Assembly (NCBI RefSeq): GCF_900312975.1
Contig: NZ_LT990039.1
Span: forward strand, 1,240,001-1,304,000
Length of the DNA: 64,000 nucleotides
Origin: Massilistercora timonensis
GTDB taxonomy: Bacteria; Bacillota; Clostridia; Lachnospirales; Lachnospiraceae
Reading direction: 5' to 3'
This document shows, piece after piece, positions 18,209 through 27,068 of this stretch. The translations under genes and the position numbers were made by a program. The notes under the pieces are model-generated. The model was not told where the DNA came from. It saw only the letters and a program-made list of their open reading frames with translations, and made no database searches. Every line of letters starts with the position of its first letter. Position 1 is the first letter of the stretch.

Positions 18209-19021
18209 CTACAATTCAAACAACTCCAGATCGTCCGGCACATACAGGTTCCCGTGATAGTACTGCCGCCCCTCTTCTACATAAAGCTTCTTCCGCTCTT
18301 TCCCGTGGGTCTCCTCGGTATGATACAGGAGCAGGTTGGGGATCCCAAAGCTCTCTGCCAGCTCACAGGCCTCCTTCACGGTGCTGTGATGCTTCTCGTA
18401 GGGCTTGAACCGCTCCGCCTCACTGTACAGGCAGAAAGCCTCATGCAGGAGCCAGTCGCTCCCTTCCACGTAAAAGCGCTCTTCCTCCCGATAGGGCTCG
18501 TCCCCCACGCAGGTCAGCTTCTTCCCGTCAGGCAGCCTCATGGTGAAACCAAACTGCTTCGCCTTGGTGGATACGATGTCGAAAAATGTCGTATCACATC
18601 CCAGGATCTCCCGGCTCTCTCCGGATTCCACCACTTCAAATATAATGCGCTCACCAAAATTACGGCATACCTTCTTCTGAATAGTCATCTCGGCGATAGC
18701 CCGGATCTTCTCCGCCAACTCTTTATGGCAGTAAATATGCAGTTCCCCCTGATATTCTCCCCGGTTTATCTTCTGTCCGATCATGCGGACCAGCCAGATC
18801 ACTCCCAGGATGTGATCCACATGCTCATGGGTCACAAACAGATCGTGGATGTCTTCCATCCGGACCCCCACATCCTTCAGGATCTTCAGGATCCGGTTGC
18901 CGCCTCCGGCATCCACCAGGAAATGGGCAGGCCCCTCCGGGGTCTCTTTGGTCAGCAGGAAACAGGTGTTGTAGTAATCGGTTACATTGGCGTTGCCAGT
19001 TCCAAGCATGGTCAGTCGCAT
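18209..19021 (-). CDS. MBL-fold metallohydrolase (RNase Z-like subgroup)
   Basis: The 270-residue protein starts MRLTMLGTGNANVTDYYNTC and has THEHVDH at 64-70, the metallo-beta-lactamase metal motif, then GDEPY, LLHEAFC and LLLYHTEETH carrying later His/Asp ligands. The layout is like RNase Z/ElaC-type or phosphodiesterase members, but the tRNA-binding exosite is not evident, so the substrate is unknown. GAAAGGAGAATGCCTT precedes the ATG. Copy A of the palindromic repeat separates its stop from that of the AraC gene. Confidence 0.88.
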   Translation of the reverse strand: MRLTMLGTGNANVTDYYNTCFLLTKETPEGPAHFLVDAGGGNRILKILKDVGVRMEDIHDLFVTHEHVDHILGVIWLVRMIGQKINRGEYQGELHIYCHKELAEKIRAIAEMTIQKKVCRNFGERIIFEVVESGESREILGCDTTFFDIVSTKAKQFGFTMRLPDGKKLTCVGDEPYREEERFYVEGSDWLLHEAFCLYSEAERFKPYEKHHSTVKEACELAESFGIPNLLLYHTEETHGKERKKLYVEEGRQYYHGNLYVPDDLELFEL

Positions 19022-19085
19022 AAGGCATTCTCCTTTCTCCGCTTTTTAAGATACTGGATTTTCCCGGGATTTGCAAGTAGACAAT

Positions 19086-19112
19086 GAAAAAGCCTCCCGC
19101 TGCCGGAAGGCT
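19086..19112 (-). terminator. Intrinsic terminator of the peptide ABC operon
   Basis: On the minus strand AGCCTTCCG pairs with CGGGAGGCT around GCAG, followed by TTTTC, 16 bp after the last ATPase gene. Confidence 0.85.
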
Positions 19113-19127
19113 TTCAGAAAATGCATC

Positions 19128-20102
19128 TTAATGCCCGATATGATGACAGGCCACCCTATGCCCCGGCTCCACCTCTCGGATCACCGGTTCCTCCACCGCA
19201 CATTTCTCCGTTGCATAGGGACATCTGCTTCGAAACGCACATCCCTTAAATTCCTCAGTACGCACTGGCTGTTCCCCTTCCAACGCCTGAAAGTCCCGGC
19301 CTTTTACATACGGATCCGGCACCGCGCAAAGAAGGGTCTTCGTATATGGATGAACAGGATTCGCGAACAGTTTCTCTGTCGTCGTTTCCTCCACCAGTTC
19401 TCCCAGATACATAACACCGATCCGGTCTGAAATAAAACGGATCACGCCAATATCATGGGAAATGAACAGGAGACTCAGCCGAAGTTCCTTCTGCAGGTTC
19501 ATAAGCATATTCAGGATCTGTGCCTGAATCGATACATCCAGCGCTGAAACCGGCTCATCACAGACGATCAGTTTGGGCCGGGTAATTAGCGCCCCGGCAA
19601 TGCCAAGCCTCTGCACCTGTCCGCCGGACAGTTCATGAGGAAACCGGAAGTAATGTTCTTCCGAAAGCCCCACCTTCTCCATAATGGCGAGCACCTGCTC
19701 CCGTCTCCTGGCACCATCTTTTTCTCCGTGAACAGCAAGGATTTCTTCCAGGATATCTCCCACCCGGCTTCTTGGATTCATGGCGGACAAAGAATTCTGG
19801 AATACCATCTGCAGCTGGCTTCTGTAGGGGCGGAAGTCCTTTTCATTCAGACTGCACAGATCTTTTCCATCGTATAGGATCATACCGCTGTCCGCTCTCT
19901 CCAGGCCGACAATGGTGCGTCCGGTAGTGGATTTTCCACAGCCGGATTCACCCACCAGTCCATAGGTTTCTCCCTCCTCTATGTGAAGCGACAACTGATT
20001 CACTGCGCACATCCGCTCTTTCTGGCCAAACAGCTTCGCCTTCTTCCCTCGCAGGGGATAGGTCTTTTTCAAATCTTTGATCTCCAGAAGATGTGTACTC
20101 AT
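19128..20102 (-). CDS. Oligopeptide ABC transporter ATP-binding protein (OppF/DppF type)
   Basis: The 324-residue ATPase has Walker A GESGCGKST (51-59), signature LSGGQVQRLG, Walker B LIVCDEPVSALD, and the C-terminal oligopeptide/dipeptide extension with a Cys pair in CAFRSRCPYATEKC. With the adjacent OppD-type subunit it forms the nucleotide-binding heterodimer of a peptide or nickel-type importer. It lies 3 bp after that gene, with GGGGGAGG upstream, and is last in the five-gene operon. Confidence 0.95.
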   Translation of the reverse strand: MSTHLLEIKDLKKTYPLRGKKAKLFGQKERMCAVNQLSLHIEEGETYGLVGESGCGKSTTGRTIVGLERADSGMILYDGKDLCSLNEKDFRPYRSQLQMVFQNSLSAMNPRSRVGDILEEILAVHGEKDGARRREQVLAIMEKVGLSEEHYFRFPHELSGGQVQRLGIAGALITRPKLIVCDEPVSALDVSIQAQILNMLMNLQKELRLSLLFISHDIGVIRFISDRIGVMYLGELVEETTTEKLFANPVHPYTKTLLCAVPDPYVKGRDFQALEGEQPVRTEEFKGCAFRSRCPYATEKCAVEEPVIREVEPGHRVACHHIGH

Positions 20103-20105
20103 GGT

Positions 20106-21110
20106 CTATGCCTCCCCCTCTCTCGCCTTTTTATCCGCATACTTCCAGCACCGGACTATATGTCCAGGCGCAGCCTCCACCATCGGCGGCGGCATCCTGC
20201 GGCACTTCTCATCCGCATCTTTACACCTGGTGCAGAAATGACAGCCCTCCGGTATATGCGACAAAGAAGGAACCGTCCCCTGAATGGTCGGCAACTCTTT
20301 GTCCCGTTCCACATGAAGATGGGGAATACAGGCCAATAACCCCTGGGTATAAGGATGAAGCGGATTGCGGAACAATTCTTCCGTCTCCACATCTTCCACA
20401 ACCTGGCCCAGATACATAACCTTCACACTGTGACAGAGCTTGGACACCGCTCCCATATCATGTGTGATGAACAAAACAGACATGCCCAGCTTCTCATTCA
20501 ACTCCCGGATCAGATGCAGGATCTGTTCCTGAATCGTCACATCCAAAGCCGTTGTCGGCTCATCCGCGATCAACAGCTCCGGTTCGCAGGCAAGCGCCAT
20601 CGCGATCATAACTCTCTGCTGCATACCTCCTGACAATTCAAAGGGATATTTCTTCATACAGGCTTCCGGATCGGGGATTCCTGTCAGTTTCAACATCTCC
20701 ACACTTCGTCCGGCCGCCTCCTCTTTTGTCATCTTCTTATGCAGGATCAACACTTCCGCAAGCTGACTTCCCACCGTATGCACCGGGCTCAATGAGTTGA
20801 GCGGATCCTGAAAAATAACAGAGATACTGTTCCCCCGTATATCTCTCATTTCTTCCAGAGGTTTTTTCAATATATCTTCCTCATGAAAAAAGATCTCCCC
20901 TTCGTAACGTACCGCTGTGTCATGGTCACGAAGACGAAGGATAGATTGTGACATTACACTCTTGCCAGAACCTGATTCGCCCACTACACCCGTGATCTCA
21001 CCAGGCCGGATCCGAAGCGATACTCCGTCTACTGCTGGCAGCCAGTCTTTATGCACAGGGAAAAGCACCCTTAAATCCCGTATCTCAAGTATTGGCTTTC
21101 TTTCTTCCAT
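20106..21110 (-). CDS. Oligopeptide ABC transporter ATP-binding protein (OppD/DppD type)
   Basis: The protein has Walker A GESGSGKS near residue 45, signature LSGGMQQRV, Walker B LLIADEPTTALD and a C-terminal region with CHFCTRCKDADEKC, as in OppD. It pairs with the OppF-type subunit. I use the ATG at 21108-21110 (334 residues), which shares one base with the upstream TGA stop; a GTG one codon earlier would overlap by four bases. Either way translation is coupled to the permease gene. Confidence 0.95.
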   Translation of the reverse strand: MEERKPILEIRDLRVLFPVHKDWLPAVDGVSLRIRPGEITGVVGESGSGKSVMSQSILRLRDHDTAVRYEGEIFFHEEDILKKPLEEMRDIRGNSISVIFQDPLNSLSPVHTVGSQLAEVLILHKKMTKEEAAGRSVEMLKLTGIPDPEACMKKYPFELSGGMQQRVMIAMALACEPELLIADEPTTALDVTIQEQILHLIRELNEKLGMSVLFITHDMGAVSKLCHSVKVMYLGQVVEDVETEELFRNPLHPYTQGLLACIPHLHVERDKELPTIQGTVPSLSHIPEGCHFCTRCKDADEKCRRMPPPMVEAAPGHIVRCWKYADKKAREGEA

Positions 21111-22006
21111 CACTTTTTCCTGCCCCCTTTCACTCTCGGATCAAGGAAGTCCCGCAGTCCATCCCCAAGAAGATTCAGGCTCAACACGCAGAGTATGACC
21201 GCTGCGCCCGGGCAGATCATCGTCCAGGGAGCTTGCGAAAACACCATCTTGCTGGCCTCCAGCATATTACCCCAGCTGGCTGCCGGAGCCGGGATCCCGG
21301 CCCCCAGAAAACTCAGGGAAGCCTCGGAGATAATGGCCTGCGCAAAAATAAAGGACGCCTGCACGGTCAGCGGCGAGATCACCCCCGGCAGGATCATCTT
21401 CCACAAAATGCGAAAACTGCTGTAGCCCTGCACTTTTGCCGCCTCTACATAGGTCTGCTCCCGAATCACCATGGCACTTGCCCGCACCGTTCTTGCCACG
21501 CTCGGTGTATACACCACTGTAAGAGCTACGATAACATTCCAGCTGGATGTACCAAGCGCCGCGATCAGGGCAATCGCCAGCAGAATGCCAGGAATCGCGA
21601 TCAACCCGTCGCAAATTCTCATCAGGATCTGATCCAGGATTTTAAAATAGCTGGCATAAATTCCTATAATAATCCCCAGCACGCAAGAGAAAACAGCAAC
21701 ACAACCTCCTACCCACAGAGAGACTCTGGCGCCATACATAACGCGAATAAACAAATCTCTTCCAAACTCATCGGTTCCCAGAAGATATCCATTTCCCGGA
21801 GGCTGAAGACGATTAACCACATCCATAGAGTCTGGATCCACCGGATTAAAGAAGGGTACCAGAATCGCCAAAAGCAGAATGACTGCAAAGCCCACCGTCC
21901 CAATGACAAGCGCCGGACTTGCCAGGATTTTCTCCTTTCGCAGCTGTCGCTGCTCTTTCAAAATAGCCGCACTGGCCGCGGACATCTGTTTTCTTGATAA
22001 AATCAT
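21110..22006 (-). CDS. Oligopeptide ABC transporter permease (OppC/DppC type)
   Basis: The 298-residue membrane protein has an N-terminal cytoplasmic segment, a first helix near 30-52, and five more helices. The permease EAA-type loop is EAAKVQGYSSFRILWKMILPG. LGTDEFGRDLFIRVMYGAR is the hallmark OppC stretch. It follows the OppB-type gene by 15 bp with AAGGAGGGAGAGGCT before its ATG, and overlaps the next gene by one base. Confidence 0.95.
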   Translation of the reverse strand: MILSRKQMSAASAAILKEQRQLRKEKILASPALVIGTVGFAVILLLAILVPFFNPVDPDSMDVVNRLQPPGNGYLLGTDEFGRDLFIRVMYGARVSLWVGGCVAVFSCVLGIIIGIYASYFKILDQILMRICDGLIAIPGILLAIALIAALGTSSWNVIVALTVVYTPSVARTVRASAMVIREQTYVEAAKVQGYSSFRILWKMILPGVISPLTVQASFIFAQAIISEASLSFLGAGIPAPAASWGNMLEASKMVFSQAPWTMICPGAAVILCVLSLNLLGDGLRDFLDPRVKGGRKK

Positions 22007-22021
22007 AGCCTCTCCCTCCTT

Positions 22022-22972
22022 CTACCTGCGGTCGGGCCGGAGACGCGGATCCACAAACCCATAGAGAATATCCACGATCAGATTGACCAGCACATACAAT
22101 AAGGTTACAAAAAGCACAACCCCCTGGATGACAAACACATCCCTCCTGTTAATCGATGTGAGCGTCAACATTCCAAGCCCCGGAATATTAAAGAGGGTTT
22201 CCGTTACGATCGTCCCTGTGATAAGACTTCCAAAAGACTGTCCCACAGCCGTAAGGATCACAGGCGCTCCATTTTTCAGCGCATAGCGCAGGACCACTTT
22301 TCGCTCTTTCAGGCCTTTCGCTCTTGCTGTCTGAATATAATTCTTATACAATACTTCCAGCACAGAAGAACGAGTCATTCTGGTAAGATATGCCGCCTGA
22401 ACGATCCCAAGCGACAGCGCCGGCAAAAAGAGATACCGCAGATGTTCTGACAGCCCCTCTGCCAGCGGCGCATACCCGGCAACCGGAAACCAATGCAGAT
22501 AAACGCCAAAAAACAACATTAAAAACATACTAAGCAGAAACCCCGGCAGCGCCGCACCAAGAAGGGACGCCGTAACACATGTCATATCCAGAGCAGTTCC
22601 TCTCTTATAAGCCGCCAGGATCCCTAAAGGTATAGACAGCACCAGAGCAATAATCTGGGCCAGCACGGCCAGACTGAGCGTGGGCAGGAAGTACTCTCCA
22701 ATAGCCTGTGTTACTGACTGATGCAAAAAATAGGACTCTCCCCAGTCTCCTCTAAGCACATTGATAAACCAATCAAAATACTGCACAAGAAAAGGCCTGT
22801 CAAACCCCAGTTCCGCGTTCAGGGCATTGATCTGATCCGGCGTCGCCTCAAGTCCCAGGAGCGCCGTCGCAGGGCCTCCCGGTATCATATATACTACAAG
22901 GAAGATCACGCAGGAGACCACAAACAGCACCGGGATCAGTGATAAAATTCTTTTTCCAATATAAGACAGCAT
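22022..22972 (-). CDS. Oligopeptide ABC transporter permease (OppB/DppB type)
   Basis: The 316-residue protein begins MLSYIGKRILSLIPVLFVVS and has six predicted helices. The permease loop is QTARAKGLKERKVVLRYALK, followed by the conserved ETLFNIPGLGML. The ATG at 22970-22972 has AAAGGAG eight bases before it; an upstream TTG reading would read through that site. A hairpin at 23015-23044 separates it from the binding-protein gene, a usual way to keep permease levels lower than the receptor. Confidence 0.94.
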   Translation of the reverse strand: MLSYIGKRILSLIPVLFVVSCVIFLVVYMIPGGPATALLGLEATPDQINALNAELGFDRPFLVQYFDWFINVLRGDWGESYFLHQSVTQAIGEYFLPTLSLAVLAQIIALVLSIPLGILAAYKRGTALDMTCVTASLLGAALPGFLLSMFLMLFFGVYLHWFPVAGYAPLAEGLSEHLRYLFLPALSLGIVQAAYLTRMTRSSVLEVLYKNYIQTARAKGLKERKVVLRYALKNGAPVILTAVGQSFGSLITGTIVTETLFNIPGLGMLTLTSINRRDVFVIQGVVLFVTLLYVLVNLIVDILYGFVDPRLRPDRR

Positions 22973-23014
22973 GTCCGCTACTCCTTTCCCTTCAAAAACA
23001 GCCAAACTGCAATA

Positions 23015-23044
23015 GCAGCGGACTGCACGAATGCACTCCGCTGC
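23015..23044 (-). promoter_or_regulatory. Hairpin between binding-protein and permease genes
   Basis: GCAGCGGACTGCA and TGCACTCCGCTGC form 13-nt arms with one mismatch around a 4-base loop. No T-tract follows. It likely stabilises the upstream binding-protein message or slows readthrough. Confidence 0.6.
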
Positions 23045-23064
23045 CTGCGTTTTCCTCTGTTCTG

Positions 23065-24645
23065 TTATTCCGCCGCTGTTACATTCCAGTAGAGCGGGAA
23101 TCGGAGATAGTTATATCCGGTCACGCCGTCAGCCATAGCGATCACGCCTGTGTAATGTCCAAGCACGGTGGCCGCTCCATACTCATAAAGGAAGGTCTGG
23201 AGTTCTTCCCATGCCGCGGCCGCTTCTTCATCAGATCCTGCAGCACGGATCTTCTGAACCCCTTCTGCCACTTCCGGCGCATCCAGTCCGGCCCATCCGC
23301 TGTCAAGAACAGACAACTGGATCGGAAGCATATTGTAAGAGTTGCTTGTAATAAACATATCGAATTGAGCCGGATCCGCGCGGTGCTCCATGAAGGTGCT
23401 GAAATCATAAGTCTCCACTTCAGCATTGATACCCGCCTGCTTCAAATTCTCCTGTACAACAAGTGTTGCATTGTACATCTCCGGATAATCCTGTGTCGTT
23501 ACAAGAACCAGTTTCTCATTGTTATATCCCGCCTCTTTCAGAAGCTCCTTGGCTTTCTCCACATCATTCTGGTTATAATATTCACTGCCTGCGTCAGTTC
23601 CCCACTGTGCATCCGATGGATCGCTCCAGCCTGCGTTGATCTCATAAAGATCTGGGTTTCCATAAGCCGCCAGCATGATATCATCACAGTTCAGCGCCGC
23701 CAGGATCGCCTGTCTGAGTGTTTCATTTGCCATCACACCCTCTGTCGTATCAAGGAACAGGTTCAAGGTGCCTCCCTTGTCCACATTCAGTGTAAGATTG
23801 GTATCGCCCGCAAGCTGCTCATAATTGTCAATCGGAATTTCCTCCGCGATGTCATACTCTCCGCTCTGTACGCCGGCAATACGTGTGGACGCATCTGTTA
23901 CTACATCAAAGTAAAGAGTTGGTGTAGCTGCCTGCTTCGCGCCTGCCAGGCCGCTTGCCTCGCCTTCCGGCGCCTGGTACTCATCGTACACTTCCAGCTT
24001 CACATACTGATCCTGTTTCCACTCCGCGACCTTGTATGGGCCTGTCCCGATATATTCATCAATACCCTCGGCAGATGCAGACTCCGCAATCTCTGCCGGA
24101 TAGATGGCCGCCGCCTGGATCGGGCTTGCCAGAATCATAATAATGTCTGAAGAAGCCTGATTCACATTCAGATTTACAGTATAATCATCCACCTTTTCAA
24201 ATGTAGAGCCGCCGATCAGCGTGTTTGCTTTCGCAGATACTTCCAGCCAGCGATTCATGGAAGCGACTACATCATCCGCAGTCATCTCGTCCCCATTATG
24301 GAACTTCACGCCCTCGCGAAGTTTAATAGTATAGACCATTCCGTCATCGCTCACCTCGTAAGACTCTGCCAGCACCGGCATGGGCTCATAATTCTCATTC
24401 ATTGCAAAAAGGGGCTCATACACATGCGCTCCAATACCTCCTACAATATTGGAGTTAATGGATTGCGGATCCAGCGATGGCGGATTCGCGGAAATCGCAA
24501 TGTGCAATTCTTCTTTATTCGCCGTAGTTGTTCCTTCCCCGGCATCTCCTCCGTCAGATCCCGATCCGCCGCAGCCGGTCACAAGAAGCGCCATGCCTAT
24601 TACCAGCGCCGCCACGCGGGACCATCTCTTCCTTTGTCTTCTCAT
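23065..24645 (-). CDS. Peptide ABC transporter substrate-binding lipoprotein
   Basis: The 526-residue protein has a lipoprotein signal ending LLVTGC (Cys25) and the SBP_bac_5 layout: ANPPSLDPQSINSN, YEPLFAMNENYEPMPVLAES, then YTIKLREGVKFHNGDEMTADDVV, which is diagnostic for OppA/DppA-type receptors. It captures peptides (or nickel/other cargo in some relatives) outside the cell. The ATG at 24643-24645 follows AAAAAGGAGG. It is first in the operon. Upstream, a weak TTGATT-N17-TACCAT is the only promoter candidate I see. Confidence 0.95.
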   Translation of the reverse strand: MRRQRKRWSRVAALVIGMALLVTGCGGSGSDGGDAGEGTTTANKEELHIAISANPPSLDPQSINSNIVGGIGAHVYEPLFAMNENYEPMPVLAESYEVSDDGMVYTIKLREGVKFHNGDEMTADDVVASMNRWLEVSAKANTLIGGSTFEKVDDYTVNLNVNQASSDIIMILASPIQAAAIYPAEIAESASAEGIDEYIGTGPYKVAEWKQDQYVKLEVYDEYQAPEGEASGLAGAKQAATPTLYFDVVTDASTRIAGVQSGEYDIAEEIPIDNYEQLAGDTNLTLNVDKGGTLNLFLDTTEGVMANETLRQAILAALNCDDIMLAAYGNPDLYEINAGWSDPSDAQWGTDAGSEYYNQNDVEKAKELLKEAGYNNEKLVLVTTQDYPEMYNATLVVQENLKQAGINAEVETYDFSTFMEHRADPAQFDMFITSNSYNMLPIQLSVLDSGWAGLDAPEVAEGVQKIRAAGSDEEAAAAWEELQTFLYEYGAATVLGHYTGVIAMADGVTGYNYLRFPLYWNVTAAE

Positions 24646-24789
24646 ACTTTTCCTCCTTTTTCTCTGACAACCTCTTGTCATATAGTATTATGGTATCTGA
24701 CGGATTAAAAGAAATCAAATTGATATTTTTTATGGTTTTATACAGCTCTTCTATAGTGAAAACTCTGGCGAAACCACCGTTTTGCAAGC

Positions 24790-24821
24790 AAAAAAAGCCA
24801 TCAGGCTTCTTGCCTGATGGC
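24790..24821 (-). terminator. Intrinsic terminator of the rpsF-ssb-rpsR operon
   Basis: On the minus strand GCCATCAGGC, AAGAA loop, GCCTGATGGC, then TTTTTTT: a perfect 10-bp stem. Confidence 0.95.
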
Positions 24822-24845
24822 TGCTGTAATCATCTTTAACTCAGA

Positions 24846-25112
24846 TTAGTCCTGTACATAAGGCATCAGAGCGATGTGACGTGCTCTCTTGATCGCTACC
24901 GTCAGAGCTCTCTGGTGCTTTGCGCAGTTGCCGGTAATTCTTCTGGGAAGGATCTTGCCTCTCTCAGAAATGTACTTACGCAGCTTTGCTACATCCTTGT
25001 AATCGATCTCGTTGTTCTCTTTTCCACAGAACACGCAAACTTTTTTTCTTCTGCGTCCGCCGCCTCTTCTCTTGAAGCCGCCTTCCGGACGATTCGCTTT
25101 ATCAAAAGCCAT
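24846..25112 (-). CDS. rpsR: 30S ribosomal protein S18
   Basis: S18 binds the 30S platform with S6. The 88-residue product has the conserved core [22 protein letters not shown] and [18 protein letters not shown]. It also has CVFCGKE near residue 26, the cysteine-containing (C+) form that may bind zinc. An arginine/glycine-rich head precedes this. AAAAGGAGGTAAGC lies before the ATG. It is third in rpsF-ssb-rpsR. Confidence 0.98.
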   Translation of the reverse strand: MAFDKANRPEGGFKRRGGGRRRKKVCVFCGKENNEIDYKDVAKLRKYISERGKILPRRITGNCAKHQRALTVAIKRARHIALMPYVQD

Positions 25113-25147
25113 TTTGCTTACCTCCTTTTAATGAAAGTGTCTAATGC

Positions 25148-25594
25148 TTAATTAAACGGTAATTCTTCATCAATTCCATCTGGAATATTCATGAACCCGT
25201 CCCCGGCATCCGCCGCTGGCGCCGGAGCAGGCGCGGGCGCTGACTGGTACTGTCCGGCGTGGGAATCGCTGGCGGATTTGCTCTCGGCAAACTCCTGCTC
25301 CTCCACAACTACCTCTGTAGTATACACCTTCACACCGTCCCGGTTGGTGTAGCTTCCGGTCTGGATCCGGCCGCTGACTACCACCTTCAGACCCTGACGG
25401 TAATACCGCTCCACATGCTCTGCCTGTCTTCCGAATGCCACGCAGTTGATAAAATCCGCGGTAGCCTCGCCGTCCCGCTTGAATCTGCGGTCCACAGCCA
25501 GCGTGTATCTTGCGATCGCCAGGGGATTGTCTCCCTGAGAATATCTCACTTCCGGGTCTCTGGTCAGTCGTCCCATCAAAATTACTTTATTCAT
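25148..25594 (-). CDS. ssb: Single-stranded DNA-binding protein
   Basis: SSB coats single-stranded DNA and recruits repair and replication partners. The 148-residue protein has the OB fold (MNKVILMGRLTRDPEVRYSQ, FINCVAFGRQAEHVERYY, VSGRIQTGSYTNRDG), a flexible Ala/Pro-rich linker and an acidic tip IDEELPFN. It lies between rpsF and rpsR as in most Firmicutes. The spacing to rpsF is 21 bp. Confidence 0.98.
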   Translation of the reverse strand: MNKVILMGRLTRDPEVRYSQGDNPLAIARYTLAVDRRFKRDGEATADFINCVAFGRQAEHVERYYRQGLKVVVSGRIQTGSYTNRDGVKVYTTEVVVEEQEFAESKSASDSHAGQYQSAPAPAPAPAADAGDGFMNIPDGIDEELPFN

Positions 25595-25615
25595 AAATTT
25601 ACCTCTTCTTCCCGC

Positions 25616-25903
25616 TTATGCTTCCTGTCTAACGCATAAATATCTGATCACGTTGTCCATGATACGGATTCTCTGCTCGATCTCGTCTGGAACATCGCTC
25701 TCAGCTTCGAAGTGGATGAAATAGTAGTATGCTTCTTTCATCTTCTGAATTTCGTAAGCAAGTTTTTTCTTACCCCATTCATCGACGTCAGAGATCTGGC
25801 CTCCAAAACGCTCAACCAGCGCTTTTACTTTCTCGATCACCTGAGCTCTTTCGTCATCTTCGATTTTTGCACTGACAACAACAGCTAATTCGTATTTGTT
25901 CAT
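25616..25903 (-). CDS. rpsF: 30S ribosomal protein S6
   Basis: S6 pairs with S18 on the 30S platform. The 95-residue product starts MNKYELAVVVSAKIEDDERA and contains KKLAYEIQKMKEAYYYFIHFEA and the RIMDNVIRYL end. I chose the ATG at 25901-25903, which follows GGAGGTGCAAAGGCGAC; an upstream in-frame ATG adds 19 arginine-rich residues and lacks a ribosome site. The promoter at 26008-26036 and a ~100-nt leader with inverted repeats precede it. Confidence 0.97.
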   Translation of the reverse strand: MNKYELAVVVSAKIEDDERAQVIEKVKALVERFGGQISDVDEWGKKKLAYEIQKMKEAYYYFIHFEAESDVPDEIEQRIRIMDNVIRYLCVRQEA

Positions 25904-26007
25904 GTCGCCTTTGCACCTCCTTCTGGTCTTTTGGCCCCCGTCTCTTATCCGCGGGAGCAAGGATTTCCGCGCATTTTCTGCACAGATTTATTGTATCACG
26001 GTTTTAC

Positions 26008-26036
26008 ATGATACCATAAAAGGCGGCCTGTTTCAA
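26008..26036 (-). promoter_or_regulatory. Promoter of rpsF-ssb-rpsR
   Basis: The minus strand has TTGAAA (26031-26036), a 17-bp spacer and TATCAT (26008-26013). An imperfect inverted repeat (GGTATCATG / CGTGATACA) covers the -10 and the start region. The -35 overlaps the stop codon of the DUF951 gene. Confidence 0.75.
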
Positions 26037-26221
26037 GCTTTTTTCTTCAAATCTCTGGTGTTTTTTTCCACCAGTTTCCGGCTGATCATGATCTGATGTC
26101 CGCAGCCTGCGCATTTGAGCCGGAAATCCGCTCCCACCCGCAGGATCTCCCACTCCTTGCTGCCGCAGGGATGGGGCTTCTTCAGAGTCACGATATCGCC
26201 AACTTCATATTGATATGCCAT
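26033..26221 (-). CDS. DUF951 family protein
   Basis: The 62-residue protein reads MAYQYEVGDIVTLKKPHPCG at the start, then WEILRVGADFRLKCAGCGHQ and a basic tail. The KKPHPCG and CxxC features define DUF951, a small SH3-like protein common next to ribosomal and ychF genes in Firmicutes. Function is unknown; nucleic-acid binding is plausible. It follows the sortase gene by 6 bp with only a weak AAAGAG site, so coupling to it is likely. Confidence 0.9.
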   Translation of the reverse strand: MAYQYEVGDIVTLKKPHPCGSKEWEILRVGADFRLKCAGCGHQIMISRKLVEKNTRDLKKKA

Positions 26222-26227
26222 CTCTTT

Positions 26228-27025
26228 TTAATCCTCCAGCACAACTTCCTTTTCCTTCACGCCCTGCACAATGATCCGGTGATCGTCGCTGGCGCTGGTA
26301 CAGGTAGATAAGGTCACGATAGTATCCTCCGTCGTCACCTCCACGCCTGTGTCATAAGCGGAAGCTTCTTTTGTCATATCCAGGAACTCCTGATACGCTC
26401 CGTCGTCCGCAAAGGACGTAAGATAAATGTCTGATGTAGACTCCACCACCGCGTAAGAATAGATCTGATAGGTGATCTCTCTTCCGTCCGGCGTGTAAAT
26501 GTAAAAATAGGGGTTCTCCTCCCAGAAGGATTTCTCCTCATAATCCTGCAGATGCCGGAACATGGATCCGTCCTTCATCCGGTGTCCATAGATGATGGAA
26601 TTCCGGTCAGAGAAATCCGCCTTATTGTCCACATTCAGGAAAATAGCCCCCAGGGTATTTTCATTGGCGGAAAAAGTCTGGTGCAGATACTTGTCGTTAT
26701 CCTGTCCCTGCACAATGGGATAGTTGATCTGAGACGGCTCCGGATAAAAACGGATCCATCCCACTGTGTCTGGATTGATCTTCATCAATTCCTCAAAATC
26801 CACCCGGAAGCCTTCCTGCTCATCCGGATTGGTCAGCGCCACATCCCGCACCTTTTCATACTCGCTCCGGCCGTCCAAGTATCCTTTTCCGATCCGGATC
26901 AACTGGAACCCCGATACGCAGAACACCACAACGGCAACTGCCAGAATGAGATTCGACAAGACTCCGCCCTTTCGCTTCCGCCTCCTGCCTCTGTGATGCC
27001 TTTTCTTTCTATTTGCCTCTGCCAT
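26228..27025 (-). CDS. Class B sortase
   Basis: Sortases are membrane transpeptidases that attach proteins to the wall or to each other. The 265-residue protein has a very basic N-terminus, a membrane helix (about 22-44), then the catalytic domain with His148 (YGHRM), Cys242 (LSTCTS) and Arg250 (DDHRIIVQG). The N-terminal helices before the barrel and the SKI-like YPIVQGQDN segment fit class B. No LPxTG- or NPxTN-type substrate gene is in the window, so the target is elsewhere. Confidence 0.93.
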   Translation of the reverse strand: MAEANRKKRHHRGRRRKRKGGVLSNLILAVAVVVFCVSGFQLIRIGKGYLDGRSEYEKVRDVALTNPDEQEGFRVDFEELMKINPDTVGWIRFYPEPSQINYPIVQGQDNDKYLHQTFSANENTLGAIFLNVDNKADFSDRNSIIYGHRMKDGSMFRHLQDYEEKSFWEENPYFYIYTPDGREITYQIYSYAVVESTSDIYLTSFADDGAYQEFLDMTKEASAYDTGVEVTTEDTIVTLSTCTSASDDHRIIVQGVKEKEVVLED

Positions 27026-27068
27026 AATTGCATTTTCCTCCCGCGCCGCGTTTTTCCACAGCTTTCTG

